From Nocardia stercoris (GTDB taxonomy: Bacteria > Actinomycetota > Actinomycetes > Mycobacteriales > Mycobacteriaceae), in the NCBI RefSeq assembly GCF_003696265.1, contig NZ_RFFH01000009.1:62001-126000 (forward strand): 64,000 nt of DNA, read 5' to 3'. Position numbers and translations under genes: made by a program. This document shows, in pieces, positions 1 through 7,609 of this stretch; the first letter of the stretch is position 1, and the number at the start of each line of letters is the position of its first letter. Below the pieces are notes generated by a model. It saw nothing but the letters and a program-made list of their open reading frames with translations. It made no database searches and was not told the origin of the DNA.

Positions 1-1
1 C

Positions 2-697
2 GGTGAGCCGCTGGTCGACGTGATCGTGGATGCCGCCGAGCAGAAGGGCACCGGCCGGTGGACGGTCAAGTCCGCGCTCGACCTCGGCATCCCGGTGACC
101 GGCATCGCGGAGGCCGTCTTCGCCCGCGCGCTGTCCGGATCGCGCGCGCAGCGCAAGGCCGCGCACGGCCTGGCCGCCGGCACGCTGGCGGAAAAGCCCA
201 GTGACGCAGTGCAGTTCACCGAGGACATCCGGCGGGCGCTGTACGCCTCCAAGATCGTCGCCTACGCCCAGGGATTCGACCAGATCGCCGCCGGCAGCAC
301 CGAATACAACTGGGGTCTGCGCCCGGGCGATCTGGCCACCATCTGGCGTGGCGGCTGCATCATTCGGGCCCGCTTCCTCGACCGCATCAAGGACGCCTAC
401 GAGGCGGACCCGCTGCTGCAGAGCTTGATCCTGGCTCCCTATTTCCGCGCGGCGATCGAGGAGAGCGTCGACAGCTGGCGCCGGGTCGTGTCCACCGCGG
501 TCCAGCTTGGTATCCCGGTTCCGGCCTTCGCCTCCTCGCTGGCCTACTACGACGCCTTGCGCGCCGAGCGACTCCCCGCCGCGCTCACGCAGGGTCAACG
601 CGACTTCTTCGGTGCGCACACCTACGAGCGCGTCGACGCGGAAGGCCACTACCACACCCTGTGGAGCGGCGACCGCAGCGAAGTTCGGACCGACTGA
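2..697 (+). CDS. gnd: 6-phosphogluconate dehydrogenase, decarboxylating (3' part)
   Basis: This is the C-terminal half of 6-phosphogluconate dehydrogenase, which oxidatively decarboxylates 6-phosphogluconate to ribulose 5-phosphate in the cytosolic pentose phosphate pathway. The reading frame is open from base 2, so the NADP-binding N-terminal domain lies outside the window. The visible 231 residues form the all-helical domain, with the conserved GTGRWT stretch (residues 18-23 of the visible part) and the LIRIWRGGCIIR-like segment, here LATIWRGGCIIRARFL. The C-terminus is normal for the family. A strong hairpin follows the stop codon. Identification is secure; only the missing 5' part is unknown. 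Confidence 0.95.
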   Translation, partial: GEPLVDVIVDAAEQKGTGRWTVKSALDLGIPVTGIAEAVFARALSGSRAQRKAAHGLAAGTLAEKPSDAVQFTEDIRRALYASKIVAYAQGFDQIAAGSTEYNWGLRPGDLATIWRGGCIIRARFLDRIKDAYEADPLLQSLILAPYFRAAIEESVDSWRRVVSTAVQLGIPVPAFASSLAYYDALRAERLPAALTQGQRDFFGAHTYERVDAEGHYHTLWSGDRSEVRTD

Positions 698-732
698 CCC
701 GCCTTGTGGCGGCGTCCCGGAAGTATGTGGCC

Positions 733-765
733 GCCGGTCCTGGCGCAGTAACCGCCAGGACCGGC
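733..765. terminator. Hairpin terminator between convergent genes
   Basis: A perfect 13-bp stem (GCCGGTCCTGGCG pairing with CGCCAGGACCGGC) closes a 7-nt loop. It lies between the 3' ends of gnd (+) and the SRPBCC gene (-), so it probably serves both directions. No U-tract follows, which is common in actinobacterial terminators. Confidence 0.8.
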
Positions 766-826
766 GCCTCCTTCCGAATGACCTCCGACCCCGTTGGGTG
801 GCGAAGCCGCGGGTAGGGCGGCTCGG

Positions 827-1288
827 CTACAGTCCGGGGCGGGGGACGTCCCCGCGCCAGGCGCCGGTTTCGTGGTTGCGCTCCTCCATGAACTTCTTGA
901 AGCGTTCGAGGTCGCCCTTGACCCGGTGGTCCAGGAGGCCCAGCTTGTCGCCGACGTTTTCGACGAAGCCCTCTGGATCGACCTCCATCTGGGTCGTGAC
1001 CCGGGTCGTCAGATCGTCGATACGGTGGAACGTCACGACGCCCGCGTGCTCGGGGCCGCTGTCGGAGCGCCAGGCGACGCGCTCGTCCGGATGCTGTTCG
1101 GTAATGGTGGCGTCGAACTCTCGCTCAGCAGGACCGACGTGAACCTTCCAGTGCGTGTGGGTGTCGTCGAGCTGCTGGACGCTCTCGACCCCACTCATGA
1201 ATTCCGGGAACGACTCGAACTGCGTCCACTGGTTGTAAACCATGCGGATCGGTGCCTTGACATCGGTCGAAGCGACAACGGAACTCAT
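827..1288 (-). CDS. SRPBCC family protein (polyketide cyclase/dehydrase-like)
   Basis: A 153-residue protein that covers a single SRPBCC (START-like) helix-grip fold. It opens with a beta strand (VVASTDVKAPI), then the VYNQWTQFESFPEFM helix typical of the PF03364 subgroup, and ends with a long C-terminal helix (LERFKKFMEERN). Family members bind hydrophobic ligands, and many have no assigned reaction. The ATG is preceded by a GAGGTGG-like ribosome binding site. It is monocistronic and converges on gnd. No ligand or pathway can be inferred from its neighbours. Confidence 0.85.
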   Translation of the reverse strand: MSSVVASTDVKAPIRMVYNQWTQFESFPEFMSGVESVQQLDDTHTHWKVHVGPAEREFDATITEQHPDERVAWRSDSGPEHAGVVTFHRIDDLTTRVTTQMEVDPEGFVENVGDKLGLLDHRVKGDLERFKKFMEERNHETGAWRGDVPRPGL

Positions 1289-1403
1289 ACTCGACCACCT
1301 CTTCTCCGGTCTCGGATCGGATCGTGCGGGCAGATCTGCCCACTTCCGCCCTACCCGTGACCCACGGGCCCAAACGGCACCCAGTCGGTACGCGCCGAAG
1401 GGC

Positions 1404-2276
1404 CTAGGGCAAGACCCGCACGGCGAGCGCGCGCAGGCGCGCTCGATCCGCGATCACCTCGTAGCCCGCGACCCGGTTGTCGCGCACCGTGACGGTGAGC
1501 GCCAGCCGCAGCCTGCCGTGCGGGGCCACCAGGATGCCTACCGTGCCGTTCACCAGCGCAAGTGCCGCCACCGCGGAACGTTGTTGCAGCACAACGGTTT
1601 CCTCGGCCACCGCGCGAGCGCCGCGCACGATCGCGGCCATACCTGCGGGCAGTGCGGCCGGGTCGGCGATGCGCACGACATCGGGGGAGAGCACGGCGAG
1701 CAACGCCGCCAGGTCGCCGCTGCGTGCGGCGGACAGGAAGGCTTCGACCACTCGGCGGTGTTCGGCGAGTTCGGTGGTTGTCCGGGTCACGTCGGTGTGG
1801 GTGCGCTGCCGGGCGCGGCTGGCGAGCTTCTTCGTGGTCGCTGGGGTGCGGCCGACGATCGGGGCGAGCTGTTCGAACGGCACCGCGAACAGGTCGTGCA
1901 GCACGAACACCACCCGTTCGTCGGGGCTCAGTCGGTCCAAGACCACCAGCAAGGCCCGCCCGACCGAATCGATAAGCAGCGCTTCGTGTTCCGGTTCGCT
2001 GTCGTAGGCGGTGGTGCCGGGTTCGGCGAGCAGCTCCAGGGGATGTTCACGTCGTGCGGCACGCGAACGCAGCAGATCCAGGCAGATCCGGGAGACCACC
2101 GTGGTCGACCACCCGATCAGGTTGGCCGGTTCGTCGGGCTGAGCGGCCAACCGCAGCCACGCCTCCTGCACCGCGTCCTCGGCCTCGGCCGACGATCCGA
2201 GCATGCGATAGGCCAGTCCGTTGAGCTGCGGACGGTAGCTCTCGAATCGAGCTGCGAGCCCGTCCTGGATCTGCAT
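1404..2276 (-). CDS. sigJ: ECF41-like RNA polymerase sigma factor (SigJ type)
   Basis: A 290-residue extracytoplasmic-function sigma factor. Region 2 (LAYRMLGSSAEAEDAVQEAWLRL, about residues 19-41) and region 4 (LSPDERVVFVLHDLFAVPFEQLAPIVGRTPATTKKL, about 117-152) are clear. They are followed by about 110 residues of SnoaL/NTF2-like fold starting near HRRVVEAFLSAARSGDL. That fused domain takes the place of a separate anti-sigma factor in the ECF41/SigJ group. The DGGGK motif usual in ECF41 proteins is not evident, so it may be a divergent member. The ATG follows an AAAAGGTG ribosome binding site. It is divergent from the DoxX-like gene, which is likely a target because these sigma factors usually control an adjacent small redox or membrane gene. 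Confidence 0.85.
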   Translation of the reverse strand: MQIQDGLAARFESYRPQLNGLAYRMLGSSAEAEDAVQEAWLRLAAQPDEPANLIGWSTTVVSRICLDLLRSRAARREHPLELLAEPGTTAYDSEPEHEALLIDSVGRALLVVLDRLSPDERVVFVLHDLFAVPFEQLAPIVGRTPATTKKLASRARQRTHTDVTRTTTELAEHRRVVEAFLSAARSGDLAALLAVLSPDVVRIADPAALPAGMAAIVRGARAVAEETVVLQQRSAVAALALVNGTVGILVAPHGRLRLALTVTVRDNRVAGYEVIADRARLRALAVRVLP

Positions 2277-2364
2277 CGGTCACCTTTTCCGTCCGGCATT
2301 CGTCACCTTGTCGAGGGATCCGCCATCACCGGCGATCCCACTCGGAAACTGGAGGGTAATACCC

Positions 2365-2712
2365 ATGTCCATTGCTTACGTCGTCGTCACCGTCGCTGCC
2401 GCGACCGCTGCCTTGATCGCCAGCGGAATCGACGTGTTCCGCGCCGACTGGGTGCGCGGGAACATGCAGCGCTACGGTCTGCAGGACTGGACGCTCTATC
2501 CGCTGGCGGGGATCAAAGCGATCGGAGCCCTCGGTCTGCTGGCCGGATTCGCGGTCGCTCCGCTGGGACTGGCCGCGGGAATCGGCTTGGTTCTCTACTT
2601 CCTCGGCGCATTGGCGACCGTGCTGTGGGCTCGCGCCTACAGCGACATCGGCTACCCACTGCCGTATCTGGCGCTGGCGGTCGGCTCGGTTGCGCTGTAT
2701 GCGCTGACCTGA
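2365..2712 (+). CDS. DoxX-like small membrane protein
   Basis: A 115-residue protein with about four predicted transmembrane helices (for example SIAYVVVTVAAATAALIA, LYPLAGIKAIGALGLLA and LAAGIGLVLYFLGALATVL), resembling the DoxX-like family PF13564. Physiological roles in this family are poorly defined and often tied to redox stress. I chose the ATG at 2365 because GGAGG lies 9 bases upstream; an in-frame upstream extension to 2308 has no such site. The gene faces away from the sigma factor gene across 88 bp, as expected for an ECF41-type target. About 220 bp without a recognisable gene follows. Confidence 0.75.
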   Translation: MSIAYVVVTVAAATAALIASGIDVFRADWVRGNMQRYGLQDWTLYPLAGIKAIGALGLLAGFAVAPLGLAAGIGLVLYFLGALATVLWARAYSDIGYPLPYLALAVGSVALYALT

Positions 2713-2932
2713 GGCGCACAGGGCTGCTTCGGCCCCGCCGTCGGAGAGGTGGTCACGACCCCGGCGACGATCTCGCGGTCGTCTCCGGGATCCGCGATCG
2801 GCGGTTCGCGGCCGAGGATAACAGCAGGTCAGGCCCTTATTTCCAGGGTGTGCCGGGCGCCGACTCCTTGCAGGTGCCGCGTTCCAGCCCCTATCCTTAC
2901 GGGCAGAGGGGGGCGGACCCCGCGGAGTAGAG

Positions 2933-4399
2933 ATGATCTACGACAATCTGCTCGCGCTGACAGCACGGGCACCGACCACCAGCGGATTGCGGCAGGGCGG
3001 AGTCTTCACCCCGTACGCCGCCCTGGTCGAGCGGATCGGCCGGCTCGCCGCCGGCTTCATCGAACGCGGCGTCGAGCGCGGCGATCCCGTTGCGCTGCTG
3101 ATTCCGAACTCGCCCGACCTCTTCGTCACCGCCCACGCGCTCTTCGCGATCGGCGCCATCGCCGTGCCGCTGAGCGAGACCGCCACGCGATCCGAACTCG
3201 CGACCCTCGCGCGCAAAGCCGAACCCAAGGCCGTCGTCTCGACTCCCGGGCTCGCTGCCGCCGAGACGCTCATCGCGGACGCGGCTCCCGGCATTCCCTT
3301 GTTCCGGACCGATGCGCTGCCCGAATCGAGCGCCGCCACCGAGCTGCCGAAACTGTCGGGTGACACAGCGGCGCTCTACGTCTTCTCCTCCGGCTCGACC
3401 GGGTTGCCCAAGGTGGTACCGCACACCCATGCCGAGCTCATCGCGGACAGCGAACGATCCAGCACGGCCTGGGGCATTCAGCCCGACGACATCGTCCTCG
3501 ACATTCTGCCGAGCAACTTCTCGATGGGCTTCCTACTGGGCGCAACCCAAGCCGTCGCCGGCGGTGCGACGACGCTCTACTGGAGCGACCCGCTGCCGCT
3601 GGCGTTGTCGCGCCGGAAACTGCTCGACACCATGGTCGGTGAGCGCGTCACCTTTATGGGTGCCGTGCCGGCCATGTACGAAATCCTCGCCGGTCAGGCG
3701 GGTAGTTTCGATCTGAAACTGCGCCTGGCCTTCTGCGGTGGCGTCGCGCTGCAGCGGCCGGTCTTCGACCTGGTGCGCGAGCGCCTCGGTGTCACACTTC
3801 GGCAGGATTACGGCTCGACCGAGGTGAGCATGTTCTCGCACAACGACTCCGCCGATCCCGACGCGACCTGGGCTTCGGTGGGCAAGCCGGCGGGCGACGG
3901 CGAAGTCCGCATCGTCGCGTTCGACACCGAATTCGGCCCGTCCGTCGGCGAAATGGAAGTGCGATCGTCCTCGCTCATGCGTGGCTATCTCGGCGATGCC
4001 GCGGCCACCGCCGCGGCGTTCGACGGGGACTGGTTCCGGACCGGTGACCTTGCTTCGCTCGACGAGGAGGGCCGCATCTTCGTCCGTGGCCGCAGCAAGC
4101 TGCTGATCGAGGTGTCGGGCTACAAGATCGATCCCATCGAAGTGGAGGAGACGCTCATGACCCTGCCCGCCGTCACCGAGGCCGCGGTGACGGGTCTCCC
4201 GGACCGGCGCAACGGCAATCGGCTGATCGCGTTCGTCGTCACCGGGGACGAAGTGTCGGCCGACGACCTGATCCGCTATGCCCGCGAACGGCTTTCGGTC
4301 CAGAAGGTCCCCACCGAAATCGCGTTCGTCGACGCGTTGCCGCGCAGCCCGGCCGGAAAGGTGCTCCGCGCGCGGCTGCGAGATCTTCAGGCCGGCTGA
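2933..4399 (+). CDS. Acyl-AMP ligase (class I adenylate-forming enzyme)
   Basis: A 488-residue adenylating enzyme. The P-loop motif is SSGSTGLPK (residues 152-160). The A5-like DYGSTE, the A7 motif WFRTGDL, the A8 hinge around GYKID and the A10 lysine in RSPAGKVLRARL are all present. It lacks a carrier domain and overlaps, tail to tail by 13 bp, a gene for a free acyl carrier protein. By analogy with fatty- or aryl-acid loading enzymes in lipopeptide clusters, it probably activates the starter carboxylic acid and loads it on that carrier for the NRPS starter C domain. The substrate (fatty versus aromatic acid) cannot be read from the sequence. Confidence 0.85.
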   Translation: MIYDNLLALTARAPTTSGLRQGGVFTPYAALVERIGRLAAGFIERGVERGDPVALLIPNSPDLFVTAHALFAIGAIAVPLSETATRSELATLARKAEPKAVVSTPGLAAAETLIADAAPGIPLFRTDALPESSAATELPKLSGDTAALYVFSSGSTGLPKVVPHTHAELIADSERSSTAWGIQPDDIVLDILPSNFSMGFLLGATQAVAGGATTLYWSDPLPLALSRRKLLDTMVGERVTFMGAVPAMYEILAGQAGSFDLKLRLAFCGGVALQRPVFDLVRERLGVTLRQDYGSTEVSMFSHNDSADPDATWASVGKPAGDGEVRIVAFDTEFGPSVGEMEVRSSSLMRGYLGDAAATAAAFDGDWFRTGDLASLDEEGRIFVRGRSKLLIEVSGYKIDPIEVEETLMTLPAVTEAAVTGLPDRRNGNRLIAFVVTGDEVSADDLIRYARERLSVQKVPTEIAFVDALPRSPAGKVLRARLRDLQAG

Positions 4400-4641
4400 G
4401 CAATTCGCTGCGAAACGTAGGCAGCCAGGTGCGCAGGCGATTCGAACAGATCTTCCCGTATCTCCGTTTCCGGGATGCTGATCTCGAAGCGCTCCTCGAG
4501 GAAATGCACCAGTTTCACCAGGCTGATCGAGTCCAGCAGGCCGGACTCGAGCAAAAGGGTGTCACGACGGACCGGAGTTCCGCCGGTTTCGACCGCCATC
4601 GCGGAGATATACTCGACTATCGGTTGTTCGATACCGTTCAT
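4387..4641 (-). CDS. Free-standing acyl carrier protein
   Basis: An 84-residue acidic protein with the phosphopantetheine attachment motif LLDSIS, in which Ser38 is the predicted modified residue. The helix II pattern (SLVKLVHFLEERF) is typical of carrier proteins serving NRPS or PKS starters. It converges on and overlaps the acyl-AMP ligase gene by 13 bp and is divergent from the free condensation-type gene. It is most likely the acceptor of the activated starter acid. It could instead carry a tailoring acyl group for the neighbouring C-protein. Confidence 0.88.
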   Translation of the reverse strand: MNGIEQPIVEYISAMAVETGGTPVRRDTLLLESGLLDSISLVKLVHFLEERFEISIPETEIREDLFESPAHLAAYVSQRIAQPA

Positions 4642-4674
4642 TGCTCGAGTCCCTTATTCGGTCGGGCCGGTCGA

Positions 4675-4691
4675 TTTCAGGTGACCTGAAA
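4675..4691. promoter_or_regulatory. Palindromic operator between ACP and C-protein genes
   Basis: TTTCAGGTGACCTGAAA has two perfect 8-bp arms around one central base. It sits in the 77-bp divergent region between the ACP start (4641, -) and the TTG start at 4719 (+), where one dimeric regulator could control both directions. The regulator is not identified. Confidence 0.55.
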
Positions 4692-4718
4692 CGACATTCG
4701 CAAATATGGGAGGACGGT

Positions 4719-6023
4719 TTGGGTGAAACACGCCCCCTGGGCGGACGGGAACAACTGCTCAGCGATTTGCATGCCCATCGCGCGCTGATCGCCATGCAGG
4801 TACTGCACGTGCGCGGCCATCTCGATCCCGCGCTGCTGGAGCGCGCGCTCGCCTGGCTGCAGACCCAGCATCCCATTCTTCGCGCTCATATTCGCTACGG
4901 CAAGATGGTCTGGCGACGCGTGCCGCCGTTCGCCTATCGCCAGGGCTGGTTCGACACCCAGGGCACAACACGGATCCCGTTGCGGGTCCTCGACGACACC
5001 GACCCGGACGCGTGGCGCAAGGTTCTCGCCGCCGACATGCGCACCCCGATTCGGAAGGGCAACCATCCGCGTCTGCGGGTGACGCTGGTGCGGCAGTCGC
5101 CCGACGCCGACCTCAGCCACCTCGTCATCTGCGCCGATCACGCGATACTCGACGCCCGGTCGGCCCACGTGCTCGCGTGCGAGCTGCTGGAATTCCTCGC
5201 CGATCCCGCTGCGGCACAACGGAAACCGTCGCTCGACACCGCCCTGCCCCCACCGATCGAGGCCGGCCTGCCGGACCCGGCACGCGGTGGCAAGACCGCC
5301 TATACGCCGGCCGTTCGGCTACCGAAGCAGAAGGTGCGCGGCCGGAAGAAGGAAACGCGAGTACTGGTGCGCCGCTTCGGGCCCACCGAGACCGCAGCGC
5401 TCGCGGAGGCCGTCAAAGCCAACAAGACGACGCTGCACGGTGCGGTGACGGCGGCCTTCCTGCTCGCCCTGCGCGAACGGTACCGGCTCGACGTCATGAC
5501 CGTGTTGAACACCGTCGACCTGCGCCGCCTCAGTACGCTCGCGCTGCCCCGCGAGACCTACAGTTGCTACGTCGACATCCTGCGCACCGAGCACCCGATC
5601 ACCGACGATTTCTGGGCGACCGCCCGCGACGCCTCGTTCAAGCTCATCGCCGCACTAGCCAAGAACCGGGAGTCCGCCTCGATCATGAAGTTTCCCGATT
5701 GGGAGGTGTATCGGCGCGAAGTCGGCCCGACGCTGCGGAACCGCCGGCGCCTGGACGGACTCGCGGTGACCACGGCAGGCGAGTCCGGCCTGCGGAGCAG
5801 CTACGGCGCGTACACACTCGAGGACGTCACCCGAGCGGTATCGCTCGATGTCTTCGGCTCGTCGCTGTTCGTGATCGCGAACGAGCGGAGCGGTGGCCTC
5901 GACCTCAGCATCGGGTACTCGACCCGCGCCATGAACGAGGGAGAAGTGCGGTGGCTGGCCGACGACGCGGTCGCCCGGCTCGAAACGGCGGCAGTGCGGC
6001 ACCGGCTGACGAACCCGGCCTAG
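4719..6023 (+). CDS. Free-standing condensation/PapA5-like acyltransferase
   Basis: A 434-residue stand-alone protein of the condensation-domain superfamily. It carries the acyl-transfer motif HAILD (residues 141-145, HxxxD form) and a VFGSS segment where condensation enzymes have DFGWG. The layout resembles PapA5 and other carrier-dependent acyltransferases rather than an NRPS C domain (HHxxxDG). I placed the start at the TTG at 4719 because GGAGG ends 5 bases upstream; an in-frame TTG at 4641 lies inside the operator region and overlaps the ACP start. It probably transfers an acyl group from the free ACP to a hydroxyl or amino group of the peptide product. Its 3' end overlaps the P450 gene by 4 bp, tail to tail. 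Confidence 0.8.
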   Translation: MGETRPLGGREQLLSDLHAHRALIAMQVLHVRGHLDPALLERALAWLQTQHPILRAHIRYGKMVWRRVPPFAYRQGWFDTQGTTRIPLRVLDDTDPDAWRKVLAADMRTPIRKGNHPRLRVTLVRQSPDADLSHLVICADHAILDARSAHVLACELLEFLADPAAAQRKPSLDTALPPPIEAGLPDPARGGKTAYTPAVRLPKQKVRGRKKETRVLVRRFGPTETAALAEAVKANKTTLHGAVTAAFLLALRERYRLDVMTVLNTVDLRRLSTLALPRETYSCYVDILRTEHPITDDFWATARDASFKLIAALAKNRESASIMKFPDWEVYRREVGPTLRNRRRLDGLAVTTAGESGLRSSYGAYTLEDVTRAVSLDVFGSSLFVIANERSGGLDLSIGYSTRAMNEGEVRWLADDAVARLETAAVRHRLTNPA

Positions 6024-7306
6024 GCGGCAGCCAGCTTCGCCGGCATCGAGCGGTAGGCGTGCAGGTTGCGGAGGATGGGATGGGGGACCGGCGGCCCGTC
6101 CAGGCGCAGATCCGGGTACCGATCGAAGAGGGCCCGCAGCGCGACGGTGCCTTCCATCAGGGCCAGCCTGGCTCCGAGACAGCCGTGTATCCCGGAGCTG
6201 AACGCGAGATGTTCCGTGGCGTTGGCCCTGGTCACATCGAATCGTTGGGGGTCGGGGAAGACCGCGGGATCGGTGTTGGCTCCCGCCAGTGAGAGCAGGA
6301 CGAGGGAACCTGATCTGATCCGCTGATCGGCGAGGTCGACGTCGGCGTTCGCGACCCGGCCGGTCATCCGCACGGGACCGTCGTAGCGCAGGATTTCCGC
6401 GATCGCGTTCGGCCACAGCTCCGGGCGTGCGGCCAGCAGTTCCAGTTGGTCCGGGTGGCTTGTGAGCAGCGCGATTCCGTTGCCGAGCATGTTCACCGTC
6501 GTCATGAATCCGGCGTCCAGCAGCAGGGTGGCGTTGGCCACCTGCTCGCGGCGGGTGAGGTCGTCATGCGTCACCAGCATGCTGAGCACGTCGTCGCGCG
6601 GGTCGGCATCGAGCCGATCGAAGTGCCGGTCGAAGTACTCCTCGACTTCGATCAGGTCCGCCACGGCGTCGCGGTAGGCGGCCCAGCTCAGGCCTCGCTC
6701 GAGCAGCGGCGCACCGGAGTCCCCCCATTTCAGCAGCGTCGCGTGCATGTCGGCGGGCAGCCCGAGAATTTCGGCGATGATCGTCACCGGAAGCTGTTTG
6801 GAGAAGTCGGTGATCAGATCGGGTCGAGGATTCGATGCCAGGCGTTCGACCAGGTCGTCGGCCACTTCGGTGATCCGCTGCGCCAGTGCGGCGATCGCCT
6901 TCGGGCCGAACGCCTGTCCGACCATGCGCCGATACCGGGTGTGATCCGGTGGATCGGTCACCAGCATCGAGGGTGGTTCCCCGAGATTGGGCAGTCCCAG
7001 ATCTGTCATCGCCAGCAGCCGGCGGATCGGCTTCGGCAGGGCTGGATGGTCGGGGCGGACGACGCCGAAGCGTTGGTCCCGCAGGACGAGCCGGCACAGT
7101 TCGTAGTCGGCGGTGACGTGTACCCCGGAAAGCCTGGGAATTCGGCCCCGCCGCCGGATCTCCTCGACGTACGGCGACGAACCGAGCAGGCGATCCGGTC
7201 CGAAGGCGATCTGCCCGAGCGGATCACCTCGACGCGCCGCCAACCGAAGATAGGTCCGCGGGAGTCCGTGGGTGAGCAGCCATCGAAACCACACCCGAGC
7301 CGGCAT
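6020..7306 (-). CDS. Cytochrome P450 with atypical I-helix
   Basis: A 428-residue bacterial class I P450. The heme loop FSSGIHGCLG places the thiolate ligand at Cys376, and the ExxR motif is EILR. The I-helix reads AGFMTT (residues 265-270) where most bacterial P450s have AGxETT or AGxDTT, so the acidic residue of the acid-alcohol pair is replaced by Met268. This often marks altered oxygen activation or non-hydroxylation chemistry, although some working P450s also vary here. It is divergent from the NRPS gene across 303 bp and is likely to oxidise the peptide or its acyl group. No ferredoxin gene is adjacent. Confidence 0.9.
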   Translation of the reverse strand: MPARVWFRWLLTHGLPRTYLRLAARRGDPLGQIAFGPDRLLGSSPYVEEIRRRGRIPRLSGVHVTADYELCRLVLRDQRFGVVRPDHPALPKPIRRLLAMTDLGLPNLGEPPSMLVTDPPDHTRYRRMVGQAFGPKAIAALAQRITEVADDLVERLASNPRPDLITDFSKQLPVTIIAEILGLPADMHATLLKWGDSGAPLLERGLSWAAYRDAVADLIEVEEYFDRHFDRLDADPRDDVLSMLVTHDDLTRREQVANATLLLDAGFMTTVNMLGNGIALLTSHPDQLELLAARPELWPNAIAEILRYDGPVRMTGRVANADVDLADQRIRSGSLVLLSLAGANTDPAVFPDPQRFDVTRANATEHLAFSSGIHGCLGARLALMEGTVALRALFDRYPDLRLDGPPVPHPILRNLHAYRSMPAKLAAA

Positions 7307-7356
7307 TCGTCACCCCTCACCCGATCTGTTTCGCATGCCCCGACCCGTTCCCAATA

Positions 7357-7371
7357 ATAGACAGTCTCTAT
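7357..7371. promoter_or_regulatory. Inverted repeat in P450/NRPS intergenic region
   Basis: ATAGACAGTCTCTAT has 5-bp arms (ATAGA/TCTAT) and an inner AGAC-A-GTCT repeat, of the kind bound by TetR- or MarR-type dimers. It lies about 50 bp upstream of the P450 start. No cluster-bound regulator gene is nearby. Confidence 0.4.
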
Positions 7372-7438
7372 GGCTCGGTGGTCGCCGTCGGCGGTCGTTG
7401 TCCGGTACGGCGCTGCTGAAGTCTCCGGTATTTATCTG

Positions 7439-7449
7439 CGAGTAACTCG
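7439..7449. promoter_or_regulatory. Short inverted repeat upstream of NRPS
   Basis: CGAGTAACTCG, with 5-bp arms and a 1-nt centre, is followed at once by another partial copy (CGAGTATTC). It lies about 130 bp upstream of the NRPS promoter in an AT-richer stretch. It may be an operator, but it is short enough to be chance. Confidence 0.3.
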
Positions 7450-7576
7450 ATACCGAGTATTCAATGGTCGAATCGAAAGATAAAAGTCTCTCGATCGTTG
7501 CCTTTCGGTTCTATGCAACGCGTGCCCGGCGAAACTGTTCCGGTTTCCGGCCGTATACACGGACGGGTGTTCGTCT

Positions 7577-7582
7577 TATACT
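7577..7582 (+). promoter_or_regulatory. Predicted -10 box of the NRPS promoter
   Basis: TATACT matches the actinobacterial -10 consensus (TANNNT) and lies 27 bp before the NRPS ATG, giving a leader of about 20 nt that includes an AGAAGG ribosome binding site. No good -35 hexamer is visible at 17 bp spacing, which suggests dependence on an activator. Confidence 0.5.
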
Positions 7583-7609
7583 TGGCGCGGTCGGGATTAG
7601 AAGGTAAAC

